Source of the DNA: HyVt-560 sp964577195
Lineage (GTDB): Bacteria; Pseudomonadota; Gammaproteobacteria; UWMA-0217
Direction: 5' to 3'
Assembly: GCA_964577195.1 (NCBI GenBank)
Contig: CAZNYF010000164.1
Span: forward strand, 1 to 6,167
Length of the DNA stretch: 6,167 bases
Below the pieces are notes generated by a model that was not told the DNA's origin, did not search any database, and saw nothing but the letters and a program-made list of their open reading frames with translations. A program made the translations under genes and the position numbers. This document shows positions 1 to 6,122 of this stretch, in pieces. Every line of letters begins with the position of its first letter. The stretch's first letter is position 1.

Positions 1-2218
1 CTTTTTCCGCTTCAATATAGGGCATTAACCAGGCAACGGCTTTTTTCATCACACGCGCGGATTTCACCACTTGCGGCAGGAACATTTTTCCCGCACCGAA
101 TAAATCACCGACGACATTCATGCCGTCCATTAGCGCACCTTCGATGACATGCAGCGGTCGTTCTGCGGCTAATCGAGCTTCTTCAGTATCCTCATCTATA
201 AATTCGGTGATGCCTTTGACCAGTGCGTGCGAAAGGCGCTGATTAACGTCCCAGCCGCGCCATTCGGCAACCGCCGGATCTTCTTCTACTTCGCCTGTGT
301 TGTTGTATTTTCCGGCTATATCCAGCAGGCGTTCGGTACTGTCATCGCGTCGGTTGAGGACGACATCCTCGACCGCCTCGCGCAGCTCATCGGACAAATC
401 ATCTAAGATCGCCAGCTGACCGGCGTTGACGATACCCATATCCATGCCCGCTTGAATGGCGTGGTAGAGGAACACGGCGTGGATCGCTTCGCGCACAGGA
501 TTATTGCCACGAAAGGAGAACGATACGTTGGAAACACCGCCGGAAATCATGGCATGCGGCAGTGTTTGCTTAATCCGGCGAGTGCCTTCGATAAAGTCGA
601 CGGCGTAGTTATTGTGCTCGTCAATGCCGGTAGCAACGGCAAAAATATTCGGATCGAAAATAATATCCTGCGGCGGGAAGCCCACTTGATCAACCAAAAT
701 TCGATAAGCACGGGTACAAATTTCGACCTTGCGTGCTTCGGTGTCAGCCTGTCCTTTTTCATCAAATGCCATGACGATGGTTGCCGCGCCGTAGCGACGA
801 ATCAATTTCGCATGATGAATAAAATTATCTTCGCCTTCCTTGAGTGAGATGGAGTTCACTACGCCTTTGCCCTGGATACATTTAAGACCAGCCTCGATGA
901 CCTCCCATTTGGAAGAGTCGATCATTACCGGCACTTTGGCGATATCCGGTTCGGCTGCCATGAGGTTGAGAAACCGAGGCATCACTGCGACCGAATCCAG
1001 CAAACCTTCATCCATGTTGACATCGACTATTTGCGCGCCGCTTTCAACTTGCTGCAAGGCGACATCCAGCGCTTCTTCGTAGGATTCCTCTTTAATCAGC
1101 CGCTTGAATCTTGCTGAGCCGGTGACGTTGGTACGCTCACCGACATTGACGAATAATGAATCCGCGGTGATGGTGCATGGCTCAAGACCGGCGAGCCGAC
1201 AGGCGATTTCTGGCTCGGAGGGGCGTCTTGGTACAATGCCTTCAACCACTTCAGACATCGCTTTGATATGCGCTGGAGTGGTACCGCAGCAACCGCCGAT
1301 AATATTCAGAAATCCGGATTCCGCCCATTCACGAATGTGCTCTGACATATCCTCAGCGTCAAGATCATACTCGCCAAATTCATTGGGTAATCCCGCATTT
1401 GGGTGCGCTGAAATTGCCACATCCGAAATACGCGAAAGTTCTTCCACATATTGACGCAGTAAATCAGGCCCCAGCGCGCAGTTCAGACCGATAGAAAGCG
1501 GGTTCGCGTGGCGCAATGAGTTATAAAACGCCTCGGTAGTTTGCCCGGAGAGCGTGCGGCCAGACTGATCGGTGATGGTGCCAGATATCATAATTGCCAG
1601 CTCGATATCATCCTCTTCAAACACGGTCTGAACCGCGAACACCGATGCCTTGGCGTTGAGTGTATCGAAGATGGTTTCGATCATAATAATATCGGCACCA
1701 CCTTCGATCAGGCCGCGAGTCGATTCTTTATACGCCTCGACTAATTCATCAAAATTGGTATTGCGAAACCCAGGGTCGTTCACATCTGGCGAGATCGAAG
1801 CGGTGCGATTGGTCGGGCCAAGTACACCGCAAACAAAGCGGGGTTTATCGGGCGTCGAAGCTGCGTCAGCTGCTTGGCGCGCTAGCTTTGCGGCAGTCAC
1901 ATTCATCTCATACGAAAATTCTTCCATCGAATAATCCGCCATCGCGATGCGCGTGGCGTTGAACGTATTGGTTTCGATCAGATCAGCGCCAGCATCGAGA
2001 TACTGCTTGTGAATATCCAGTACGGCATCAGGCTGGGTCAGCACCAGCAAATCGTTATTGCCTTTCAGATCAGAAGGCCAGTCGGCAAAACGCTCGCCGC
2101 GATAGTCTTCTTCTTCGAGCTTTAAGCGCTGAACCATTGTACCGGTCGCGCCATCGAGAATCAGAATCCGTTGTTGCAGCAAGGATTCGAGGGTAGTAAA
2201 TGCTGGGTGCTTTTTCAT
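1..2218 (-). CDS. metH: Cobalamin-dependent methionine synthase, N-terminal 739 residues (cut by window edge)
   Basis: The enzyme moves a methyl group from 5-methyltetrahydrofolate to homocysteine through cobalamin, making methionine and tetrahydrofolate in the cytoplasm. My translation of the minus strand is open from the ATG at 2218 to the left edge with no frameshift. Residues about 1-325 are the homocysteine-binding barrel: LDGATGTM at 21-28, and zinc ligands Cys247 (GLNCALG) and Cys310-Cys311 (IGGCCGTTP), the same numbers as in E. coli MetH. Residues about 350-615 are the pterin-binding barrel (NVGERTNVTGS, VDINMDEGLLDS, MIDSSKWEVIEAGLKC, KGVVNSISLKEGE). From about 645 the cobalamin cap domain begins (GKMFLPQVVKSARVMK). 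The window stops roughly 20 residues before the expected DxHxxG cobalamin-ligand motif, so the B12-binding and reactivation domains lie outside. The start gives the usual spacing to the first motif but has no clear Shine-Dalgarno. An in-frame GTG at 2242 is a weaker alternative. Confidence 0.96.
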   Translation of the reverse strand, partial: MKKHPAFTTLESLLQQRILILDGATGTMVQRLKLEEEDYRGERFADWPSDLKGNNDLLVLTQPDAVLDIHKQYLDAGADLIETNTFNATRIAMADYSMEEFSYEMNVTAAKLARQAADAASTPDKPRFVCGVLGPTNRTASISPDVNDPGFRNTNFDELVEAYKESTRGLIEGGADIIMIETIFDTLNAKASVFAVQTVFEEDDIELAIMISGTITDQSGRTLSGQTTEAFYNSLRHANPLSIGLNCALGPDLLRQYVEELSRISDVAISAHPNAGLPNEFGEYDLDAEDMSEHIREWAESGFLNIIGGCCGTTPAHIKAMSEVVEGIVPRRPSEPEIACRLAGLEPCTITADSLFVNVGERTNVTGSARFKRLIKEESYEEALDVALQQVESGAQIVDVNMDEGLLDSVAVMPRFLNLMAAEPDIAKVPVMIDSSKWEVIEAGLKCIQGKGVVNSISLKEGEDNFIHHAKLIRRYGAATIVMAFDEKGQADTEARKVEICTRAYRILVDQVGFPPQDIIFDPNIFAVATGIDEHNNYAVDFIEGTRRIKQTLPHAMISGGVSNVSFSFRGNNPVREAIHAVFLYHAIQAGMDMGIVNAGQLAILDDLSDELREAVEDVVLNRRDDSTERLLDIAGKYNNTGEVEEDPAVAEWRGWDVNQRLSHALVKGITEFIDEDTEEARLAAERPLHVIEGALMDGMNVVGDLFGAGKMFLPQVVKSARVMKKAVAWLMPYIEAEK

Positions 2219-2225
2219 CTGGCTA

Positions 2226-2231
2226 ATTATA
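2226..2231 (-). promoter_or_regulatory. Candidate -10 box of the metH promoter, next to the start codon
   Basis: On the minus strand there is a perfect TATAAT seven bases before the metH ATG. A sigma-70 start would fall at or within a base or two of the ATG, giving a leaderless or nearly leaderless mRNA, which would fit the missing Shine-Dalgarno. No good -35 hexamer is seen at 16-18 bp spacing (17 bp gives ACAACG), so the site may need an activator or may be a chance match. Confidence 0.35.
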
Positions 2232-2281
2232 TCCAGAATCACTGCCAGCGTTGTGCACTTATCGGAGAAATTAACCAATTT

Positions 2282-2310
2282 CGAAATAAAACTGACGTAG
2301 TTTTATTTTG
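2282..2310. repeat. AT-rich perfect inverted repeat in the metH-flhF intergenic region
   Basis: The ten bases AAATAAAACT (2284-2293) are followed by GACGT and then the exact reverse complement AGTTTTATTT (2299-2308). One G-T and one C-G pair extend the dyad outward to 2282 and 2310. It lies between the divergent metH and flhF starts, about 65 bases upstream of metH and 150 upstream of flhF. It could be an operator for a dimeric regulator. It does not match the MetJ box (AGACGTCT) or the MetR pattern (TGAA-N5-TTCA). It is too AT-rich to be a convincing intrinsic terminator. Confidence 0.6.
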
Positions 2311-2461
2311 CTGCCACCCGTCACCCCTTCAACGTGCGCTATTTCCGCTGGTATTTCACAGCATAAGTATAGGGTTACACAATCATTCAATAGCCACGTT
2401 TGAGCATAGAATTTAAACAGGCAAGCAGGAATGATGTTATCCGCTCACGGAGGAGTAAATT

Positions 2462-3478
2462 ATGAAAATTGTTCGTTTCTTTGGTCTAGACTCAGAATCC
2501 GCCCTACAACAAGCCAGGGATTATCTTGGTGAAGAAGCTATAATTTTCAGTCACCGTGAAATCAATGAAGGTGTAGAAGTCCTCGCGACTGCTGCTACGG
2601 AGTCTCCTCACCAACCCACACCTCGCAAGCACTCCAACGCAGAGCAAACTGAATCACCACAGCCTGCATTGCAGCTATATACACACTTGATATCACTAGG
2701 ACTAGGCGAAGAATTATCGAGCGAGCTCGCCTATCAATCCAAATCGATTAACTTTTCTACACCGCAAACCGCGATTCGAGATGCCAATGCCGAACTCGCA
2801 AACAGGCTGCCTACCTTACAGAAACCCATCATCGCTGCGGGAAAAACGATCTCTATTCTTGGCACTGATTTAGCGGGTAAAACCTCTACCTTGATCAAAC
2901 TGGCGCGCCAGACAGTTGAAAATAAAACCATTTCAGCCCTCAACTACATGACGCCGGAAAAACTCAGCAATGCCGAGTCAATGCAATTAATGCAACAGCT
3001 GGCTCATCCAAACGCCAGTATCAGCACAGAAATCGAAGCTTTTGATCTGGCACAAAAGCGTTTTGACGCAAAAGAACCCACGCTGACGCTAATTGATAAC
3101 GCACCGCTAAGCCAACAAGATCTCCGCCATCCTGAAAAACTACTGACCGCTTCGATGCGTAACGGTGTGGACAACTATTTACTCCTGCCTGCCAACCTTT
3201 CCAGTTCTGTACTGGAAAGGCTGGTCAGCTCAATGACTGCTGGCATGAAGATTAAAGGATGCATCATTTCCATGGTGGATAAAGCCAGCTCACTGGGGCC
3301 GGTATTAGCTATCGCTATAAAGTATCAACTACCCATTGCACTTTGGTCAGATGGCGATAATTTAGGTTCTCATCTTTACGAGGCTCATCCCAAACATTTG
3401 CTGGAAAAAGCCATTGCAGTTCAGCGTACAGGTGCACTACCAACGTTCTCACATTCAGAGCCTCAACTAACCATGTAG
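2462..3478 (+). CDS. flhF: FlhF-like SRP-family GTPase, short and with degenerate G motifs
   Basis: FlhF is an SRP-type GTPase, related to Ffh and FtsY, that places the polar flagellum and is switched by FlhG. The N-terminus (MKIVRFFGLDSESALQQARD, then GEEAIIFSHREINEGVEVLA) is a typical FlhF start. Residues about 45-70 form a short polar linker, followed by a helical N domain. The G domain has an intact Walker A (G134-TDLA-GKT141). The other motifs are changed. The region of the usual TxDxYRIGAxEQL box reads ALNYMTPEKL (159-168), so its Asp and Arg are missing. The DTAG box is DNAP (212-215), and TKLDE is SMVDK (270-274), keeping only Asp273. At 338 residues it is shorter than typical FlhF (over 400). 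The start is set by a strong GGAGGAG at 2449-2455, six bases before the ATG. fliA follows after 47 bp, probably co-transcribed. Nucleotide binding may persist, but hydrolysis and FlhG-type activation look doubtful (inference). Confidence 0.85.
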   Translation: MKIVRFFGLDSESALQQARDYLGEEAIIFSHREINEGVEVLATAATESPHQPTPRKHSNAEQTESPQPALQLYTHLISLGLGEELSSELAYQSKSINFSTPQTAIRDANAELANRLPTLQKPIIAAGKTISILGTDLAGKTSTLIKLARQTVENKTISALNYMTPEKLSNAESMQLMQQLAHPNASISTEIEAFDLAQKRFDAKEPTLTLIDNAPLSQQDLRHPEKLLTASMRNGVDNYLLLPANLSSSVLERLVSSMTAGMKIKGCIISMVDKASSLGPVLAIAIKYQLPIALWSDGDNLGSHLYEAHPKHLLEKAIAVQRTGALPTFSHSEPQLTM

Positions 3479-3525
3479 ATAAGAGACTCTATTAAAAACA
3501 AATTCAAAAATAACAACTAAAAAAA

Positions 3526-4245
3526 ATGAATATTCAGCCAATAAACCAAGATTTCTTAGAGAATGAAAAATTAATTCTGGAAAACACAGATCTGGTTAAA
3601 CAGATTGTTTACAAAATGAAAAGGAACCTACCTCCTAGTGTGCAAGCAGACGACATGCTTCAGGCAGGCACGATTGGTCTAATGAGTGCAGCAAAGAGAT
3701 TTGACAGTAGTCGCGGCGCTAATTTCAGCACCTACGCAGGTATTAGAATTCGCGGAGCCATTATGGATGAGGTGCGCACCAGCGATTGGACGCCGCGTTC
3801 TGTGAGTCGGAATATTCGAGAAATCGCCGCCGCCAAGCAACGAATAGAAGCAAAAACCGGCAAACGCGCAACCGAACGAGCAATTGCACACGAGCTGGAA
3901 ATCACACTACCGGAGTTTCATCGTATCTCGCGGCGGGCATCGGAATCACGCTTGATCAGTACCGAAGATCATGTAGATGATAATGGCGTTTCAATTATCG
4001 ATTCACCCTCACCAGAGCAAGGGCCGCAAGAGAATTTTCTGCGAGCTATTCGACTGAAACATGTTTCCTCAGCTATCAAGAATTTACCTGAAAAGGAGCG
4101 CTTGGTCCTATCGCTTTACTACGATGATGATTTAAATTTAAAAGAGATCGCTAAGATACTGGAAGTGAGTGAATCGAGAATTAGCCAAATGCACATTAAA
4201 GCAATCAAGCGCCTGAAAAAAGAACGCTCAGTTCGAGACTGTTAG
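3526..4245 (+). CDS. fliA: RNA polymerase sigma factor FliA (sigma-28, flagellar)
   Basis: FliA directs RNA polymerase to late flagellar and chemotaxis promoters and is normally held by the anti-sigma factor FlgM. At 239 residues it has the usual FliA length. Region 2 spans about 20-90, with the core-binding stretch DDMLQAGTIGLMSAAKRFD (42-60) and the -10-recognising stretch FSTYAGIRIRGAIMDEVR (67-84), then the FliA hallmark DWTPRSVSR (87-95). Region 3 covers about 97-150. Region 4 covers about 184-232, with a helix-turn-helix around LNLKEIAKILEVSESRISQ (203-221). All regions appear intact. It follows flhF by 47 bp with no visible terminator between, so the two are probably co-transcribed. 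The leader just before the ATG is almost pure A and lacks a Shine-Dalgarno. No other in-frame start fits, so translation may rely on an unstructured A-rich leader. flhG/fleN, which commonly sits between flhF and fliA, is missing. The 161-bp inverted-repeat element begins eight bases after the stop. Confidence 0.95.
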   Translation: MNIQPINQDFLENEKLILENTDLVKQIVYKMKRNLPPSVQADDMLQAGTIGLMSAAKRFDSSRGANFSTYAGIRIRGAIMDEVRTSDWTPRSVSRNIREIAAAKQRIEAKTGKRATERAIAHELEITLPEFHRISRRASESRLISTEDHVDDNGVSIIDSPSPEQGPQENFLRAIRLKHVSSAIKNLPEKERLVLSLYYDDDLNLKEIAKILEVSESRISQMHIKAIKRLKKERSVRDC

Positions 4246-4253
4246 TACATTAA

Positions 4254-4414
4254 AGGGCGTCTCTAAAAATAGAAGTGTTGCTGAGGGAAATCAGGAATAG
4301 TGCATTTTTTACGCAAAAATGAGGCGAATACTGGGTGTATTTAACGATTTTTTGCATAAAAAAGGTGCTGTTCATGGTTTTTCTCAGTGGTGCTTGTATT
4401 TTTAGAGACGCCCT
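4254..4414. mobile_element. Probable 161-bp MITE with 17-bp perfect terminal inverted repeats and TAA duplication
   Basis: The ends are perfect 17-bp inverted repeats starting AGGGCGTCTCTAAAAAT (4254-4270 and the complement at 4398-4414). Each end is flanked by TAA (4251-4253 and 4415-4417), consistent with a 3-bp target duplication. The similarity continues inward without gaps to about 4319/4349, with 51 of 66 positions complementary, leaving a 29-base loop (4320-4348). There is no transposase and no credible ORF inside, so it would be non-autonomous. A TNA-type 3-bp duplication is known for the IS1031 subgroup of the IS5 family, but linking this element to that group is only a guess. It separates fliA from the zinc-ribbon gene. 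As RNA it would be a very long hairpin; no U-tract follows, so it is not a classical intrinsic terminator. Confidence 0.8.
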
Positions 4415-4458
4415 TAACCTTCAACTAAAGGAAACGGAATTCCCCCTGGAGAAATATT

Positions 4459-4662
4459 ATGAGTCGTTATCGTATATCAATACCCTGCAAAAAATGCGGA
4501 TCACCACAAGAAAACCCCGATAGAATCAGTCGTAAAATGTGGCAAAAAATAATTTTCCCCAACAGTGGAAAATTCAGATGCAGTACTTGCGGCAAGGAAG
4601 CATTTGTCATCAGTACTCACGCATATGCTAAAACGTCAGCACGAGCCAATCTGGCAAACTAA
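4459..4662 (+). CDS. Small zinc-ribbon protein, function unknown
   Basis: This encodes 67 residues with two CxxC knuckles: Cys10-KK-Cys13-Gly and Cys41-ST-Cys44-Gly, 27 residues apart. The spacing and the stretch RKMWQKIIFPNSGKFRC between them fit a single zinc ribbon like those in small stand-alone proteins and at the N-termini of some small membrane proteins. No transmembrane segment, signal peptide or further domain follows; the short tail is polar. Translation is supported by GGAG at 4448-4451, seven bases before the ATG. It starts 44 bp after the inverted-repeat element and runs in the same direction as fliA, but whether it shares the fliA transcript or has its own promoter cannot be seen. 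A role in nucleic-acid or protein binding is possible, but no specific function can be given. A GTG-started reading frame from 4335 overlaps its beginning in another frame and is considered spurious. Confidence 0.75.
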   Translation: MSRYRISIPCKKCGSPQENPDRISRKMWQKIIFPNSGKFRCSTCGKEAFVISTHAYAKTSARANLAN

Positions 4663-4679
4663 CTATTAAAAATAGTTTT
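4661..4679 (+). terminator. Weak hairpin at the stop of the zinc-ribbon gene
   Basis: AACTATT (4661-4667), a three-base A loop, and AATAGTT (4671-4677) form a 7-bp stem that overlaps the TAA stop and is followed by two more bases, T and G. The stem has only one G-C pair and the T run is short, so it is a poor intrinsic terminator, although it sits in the right place for the rightward transcript. Confidence 0.3.
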
Positions 4680-4680
4680 G

Positions 4681-4724
4681 GTGGAATCATCCACTCACCG
4701 TATGTTTTTTTCATCACGGTGGTG
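4681..4724. terminator. Hairpin pair in the convergent intergenic region, possible terminator for the transporter gene
   Basis: CACCGTATG (4696-4704) pairs with CAT-c-ACGGTG (4712-4721) around a seven-T loop, with a possible CAC/GTG extension (4692-4694/4722-4724) across a bulge. Next to it GTGGA-ATCA-TCCAC (4681-4694) is an alternative small hairpin that competes with that extension. Read leftward, the hairpins lie just after the transporter stop and are followed by CAAAACTATTTTT, which gives a delayed U-tract. The position between two convergent genes favours a terminator role, but the shape is not canonical. Confidence 0.4.
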
Positions 4725-4744
4725 CTTTCCTGTGCGGCAGAAAA

Positions 4745-6007
4745 CTAAACAGCTTCCAGTTTGCGCATACCCGCCGGTAGCAGCTTCATATCTACTAACG
4801 CAGTAATCAGTGATTTAAAGAAAGAAGCTTCTTCTTCATACATCATTTTGTAAAATTGCATTTTCATCGTTAGCGCACTGCCAAATACAATAAAAATAAA
4901 GGTAAGAATCGAACCTACTGCCAGAGTAGAAAACCCGGATATTCCTTGTCCAATAGTACAACCTAACGCGAGTACTCCACCAAAACCCATTAATACCGCA
5001 CCAATAAAATGAGTAATAAAATCTTTAAAGTTCAAGAACCATTCAATACGAAAAGCTCTATTGATGAGCGACCAGATAAAAGAGCCTAAAATTACACCGA
5101 ATACTGCAACCAGACCAAAGGTGAGAAGGTTGGACTTTAGACCTTCTTTCACATAACCCAAAGTTTGGCCAATGGGATTAATAAAGGTATAAGACTGAGC
5201 ATTGAGTGTTCGCCCCAATGCAGGTTTACCTAACTCATCTTCCGCCAGCATATCCCATTCTTCAAAGTAGCCACTCATGCTATATGGCTCATCTTCAACA
5301 TTAACCGAAATATTGCTGCTGATTAACCAGCCGCTTAAAATAATTAGGCCGATCACAATGCCGCTGATTAAATTATCTTTACTGCTGCGAAAATCAACTG
5401 ACTTAAAAATATAAGCCAATAAAAGCACCCCAATCACCAGGCCAACTATCAAACGAGGCAGGCGTGGACTTTCCGGGCTTAGAATAGAACCGATATCCTG
5501 TTGTCCGGAAAGCGTCACTGACAGAGGACGAATCCAGTCATAAAACAGCACACTGAATAGTGTCTTGTCGGTGCCTGGAAAAGGGTTGGTCATGTAATAT
5601 GCGATCAGCGCAATGATGATAAACACCATGATTGATTTGAGGTTACCTCCTCCGATGCGCACCAGGGTTTTATTGCCACAGCCACTGGCAAGCGTCATAC
5701 CAATACCAAACAAAAACCCGCCTAGAATATTTTCTGCAAGAATTAGCTGCCCGGCGCGATAGCCAGGGAATGTCGCTGTCACATCGATTACACCCAAGTA
5801 TTCAAGTACCGTCACACCCAATATCGCAGTTGCTATCGCCAGCAGCCATGCCCGAAAACGATTGTAGTCGCCAATATTTACCATGTCGGAAACTGCACCC
5901 ATAGTGCAAAAATTGGTTTTATTGACGACCGCTCCAAGTACGATTGCAATTAAAAAGGTTGACCAAAGTAAAAAAGAAAGCGCGCTAGAAAATGATGCGA
6001 AAGACAT
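4745..6007 (-). CDS. YeeE/YedE-family transporter, probable thiosulfate or related sulfur-compound uptake
   Basis: This 420-residue polytopic inner-membrane protein belongs to the YeeE/YedE family, whose characterised member TsuA takes up thiosulfate using conserved cysteines along its path. The first half has NKTNFCTMGAV (Cys34), then GIGMTLASGCGNKTLVRIGGGN (Cys110) with the family GCG signature. The second half repeats the pattern as GFGGVLALGCTIGQGISG (Cys350). These three are the only cysteines; the counterpart of Cys34 in the second half is absent. Hydrophobic segments lie roughly at 10-30, 50-73, 90-108, 123-138, 185-202, 212-231, 294-316, 330-349 and 360-380. Between 232 and 290 there is a polar, acidic stretch (VEDEPYSMSGYFEEWDMLAEDELG) that probably forms a loop outside the membrane. 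The ATG at 6007 gives a sensible membrane N-terminus; GGA about nine bases upstream is only a weak ribosome site. No TusA-like partner gene is visible next to it. The substrate is inferred from the family. Confidence 0.85.
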   Translation of the reverse strand: MSFASFSSALSFLLWSTFLIAIVLGAVVNKTNFCTMGAVSDMVNIGDYNRFRAWLLAIATAILGVTVLEYLGVIDVTATFPGYRAGQLILAENILGGFLFGIGMTLASGCGNKTLVRIGGGNLKSIMVFIIIALIAYYMTNPFPGTDKTLFSVLFYDWIRPLSVTLSGQQDIGSILSPESPRLPRLIVGLVIGVLLLAYIFKSVDFRSSKDNLISGIVIGLIILSGWLISSNISVNVEDEPYSMSGYFEEWDMLAEDELGKPALGRTLNAQSYTFINPIGQTLGYVKEGLKSNLLTFGLVAVFGVILGSFIWSLINRAFRIEWFLNFKDFITHFIGAVLMGFGGVLALGCTIGQGISGFSTLAVGSILTFIFIVFGSALTMKMQFYKMMYEEEASFFKSLITALVDMKLLPAGMRKLEAV

Positions 6008-6030
6008 GATAAATTCCGGTGGTAGATAGC

Positions 6031-6051
6031 GTTTATTTTAGTGTTTATTTT
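6031..6051. repeat. Short direct repeat in the transporter gene leader
   Basis: GTTTATTTT occurs at 6031-6039 and again at 6043-6051, a period of 12, between the candidate promoter and the start of the transporter gene. It could be a tandem regulator half-site or simple AT-rich drift. Confidence 0.4.
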
Positions 6052-6080
6052 GCGGCGTTAATTAAAATCTGCTGACGCTA

Positions 6081-6110
6081 TTTATACCGACAATCGCAAA
6101 ATAATGCGAA
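6081..6110 (-). promoter_or_regulatory. Candidate sigma-70 promoter for the transporter gene
   Basis: On the minus strand TTCGCA (6105-6110) and TATAAA (6081-6086) are separated by 18 bp, matching the consensus at four of six and five of six positions. This would give a leader of about 65-70 bases before the ATG at 6007. The spacing is slightly long and the -35 is imperfect. Confidence 0.4.
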
Positions 6111-6114
6111 TCGG
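6087..6114. repeat. Imperfect dyad overlapping the candidate transporter promoter
   Basis: CCGA-caa-TCGCA (6087-6098) faces TGCGA-a-TCGG (6105-6114) across AAATAA. The dyad fills the -35/-10 spacer and covers the candidate -35 box, where a repressor or regulator would bind. Alternatively it is a terminator stem for a gene ending at 6123, but no T run follows it on the minus strand. Confidence 0.45.
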
Positions 6115-6122
6115 TCGCAAGA

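Noticed and set aside
452..2218. Several plus-strand open frames of 67-131 codons opposite metH.
   Set aside because: They are antisense shadows of a fully open, well-conserved metH reading frame.
2171..2416. Plus-strand open frame of 81 codons across the metH start and the intergenic region.
   Set aside because: It overlaps the metH coding start antisense, has no family resemblance and no ribosome site.
2435..2448. A 14-base match (minus strand GTGAGCGGATAACA) to the core of the E. coli lac operator, just before the flhF ribosome site.
   Set aside because: The outer half-site bases do not continue the match, there is no lac-type gene nearby, and the surrounding sequence is not vector-like. 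It is treated as coincidence.
2219..2461. A cobalamin, SAM or SAH riboswitch upstream of metH.
   Set aside because: I found no B12-box-like or SAM/SAH riboswitch core on the minus strand, and the likely promoter leaves almost no leader to hold one.
2341..2461. A sigma-54 (GG-N10-GC) or sigma-28 promoter for flhF.
   Set aside because: The nearest GG/GC pair has a spacing of 9 rather than 10, and no GCCGATAA-like box is present.
4254..4414. The long inverted repeat as an intrinsic terminator of fliA.
   Set aside because: The stem is far too long and is followed by TAACCTTC, not a T run. It may still affect the 3' end of the RNA by other means.
4335..4523. 62-codon frame with a GTG start inside the 161-bp element.
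   Set aside because: It begins in the loop of the inverted repeat, overlaps the zinc-ribbon gene in another frame and lacks a ribosome site or recognisable motif.
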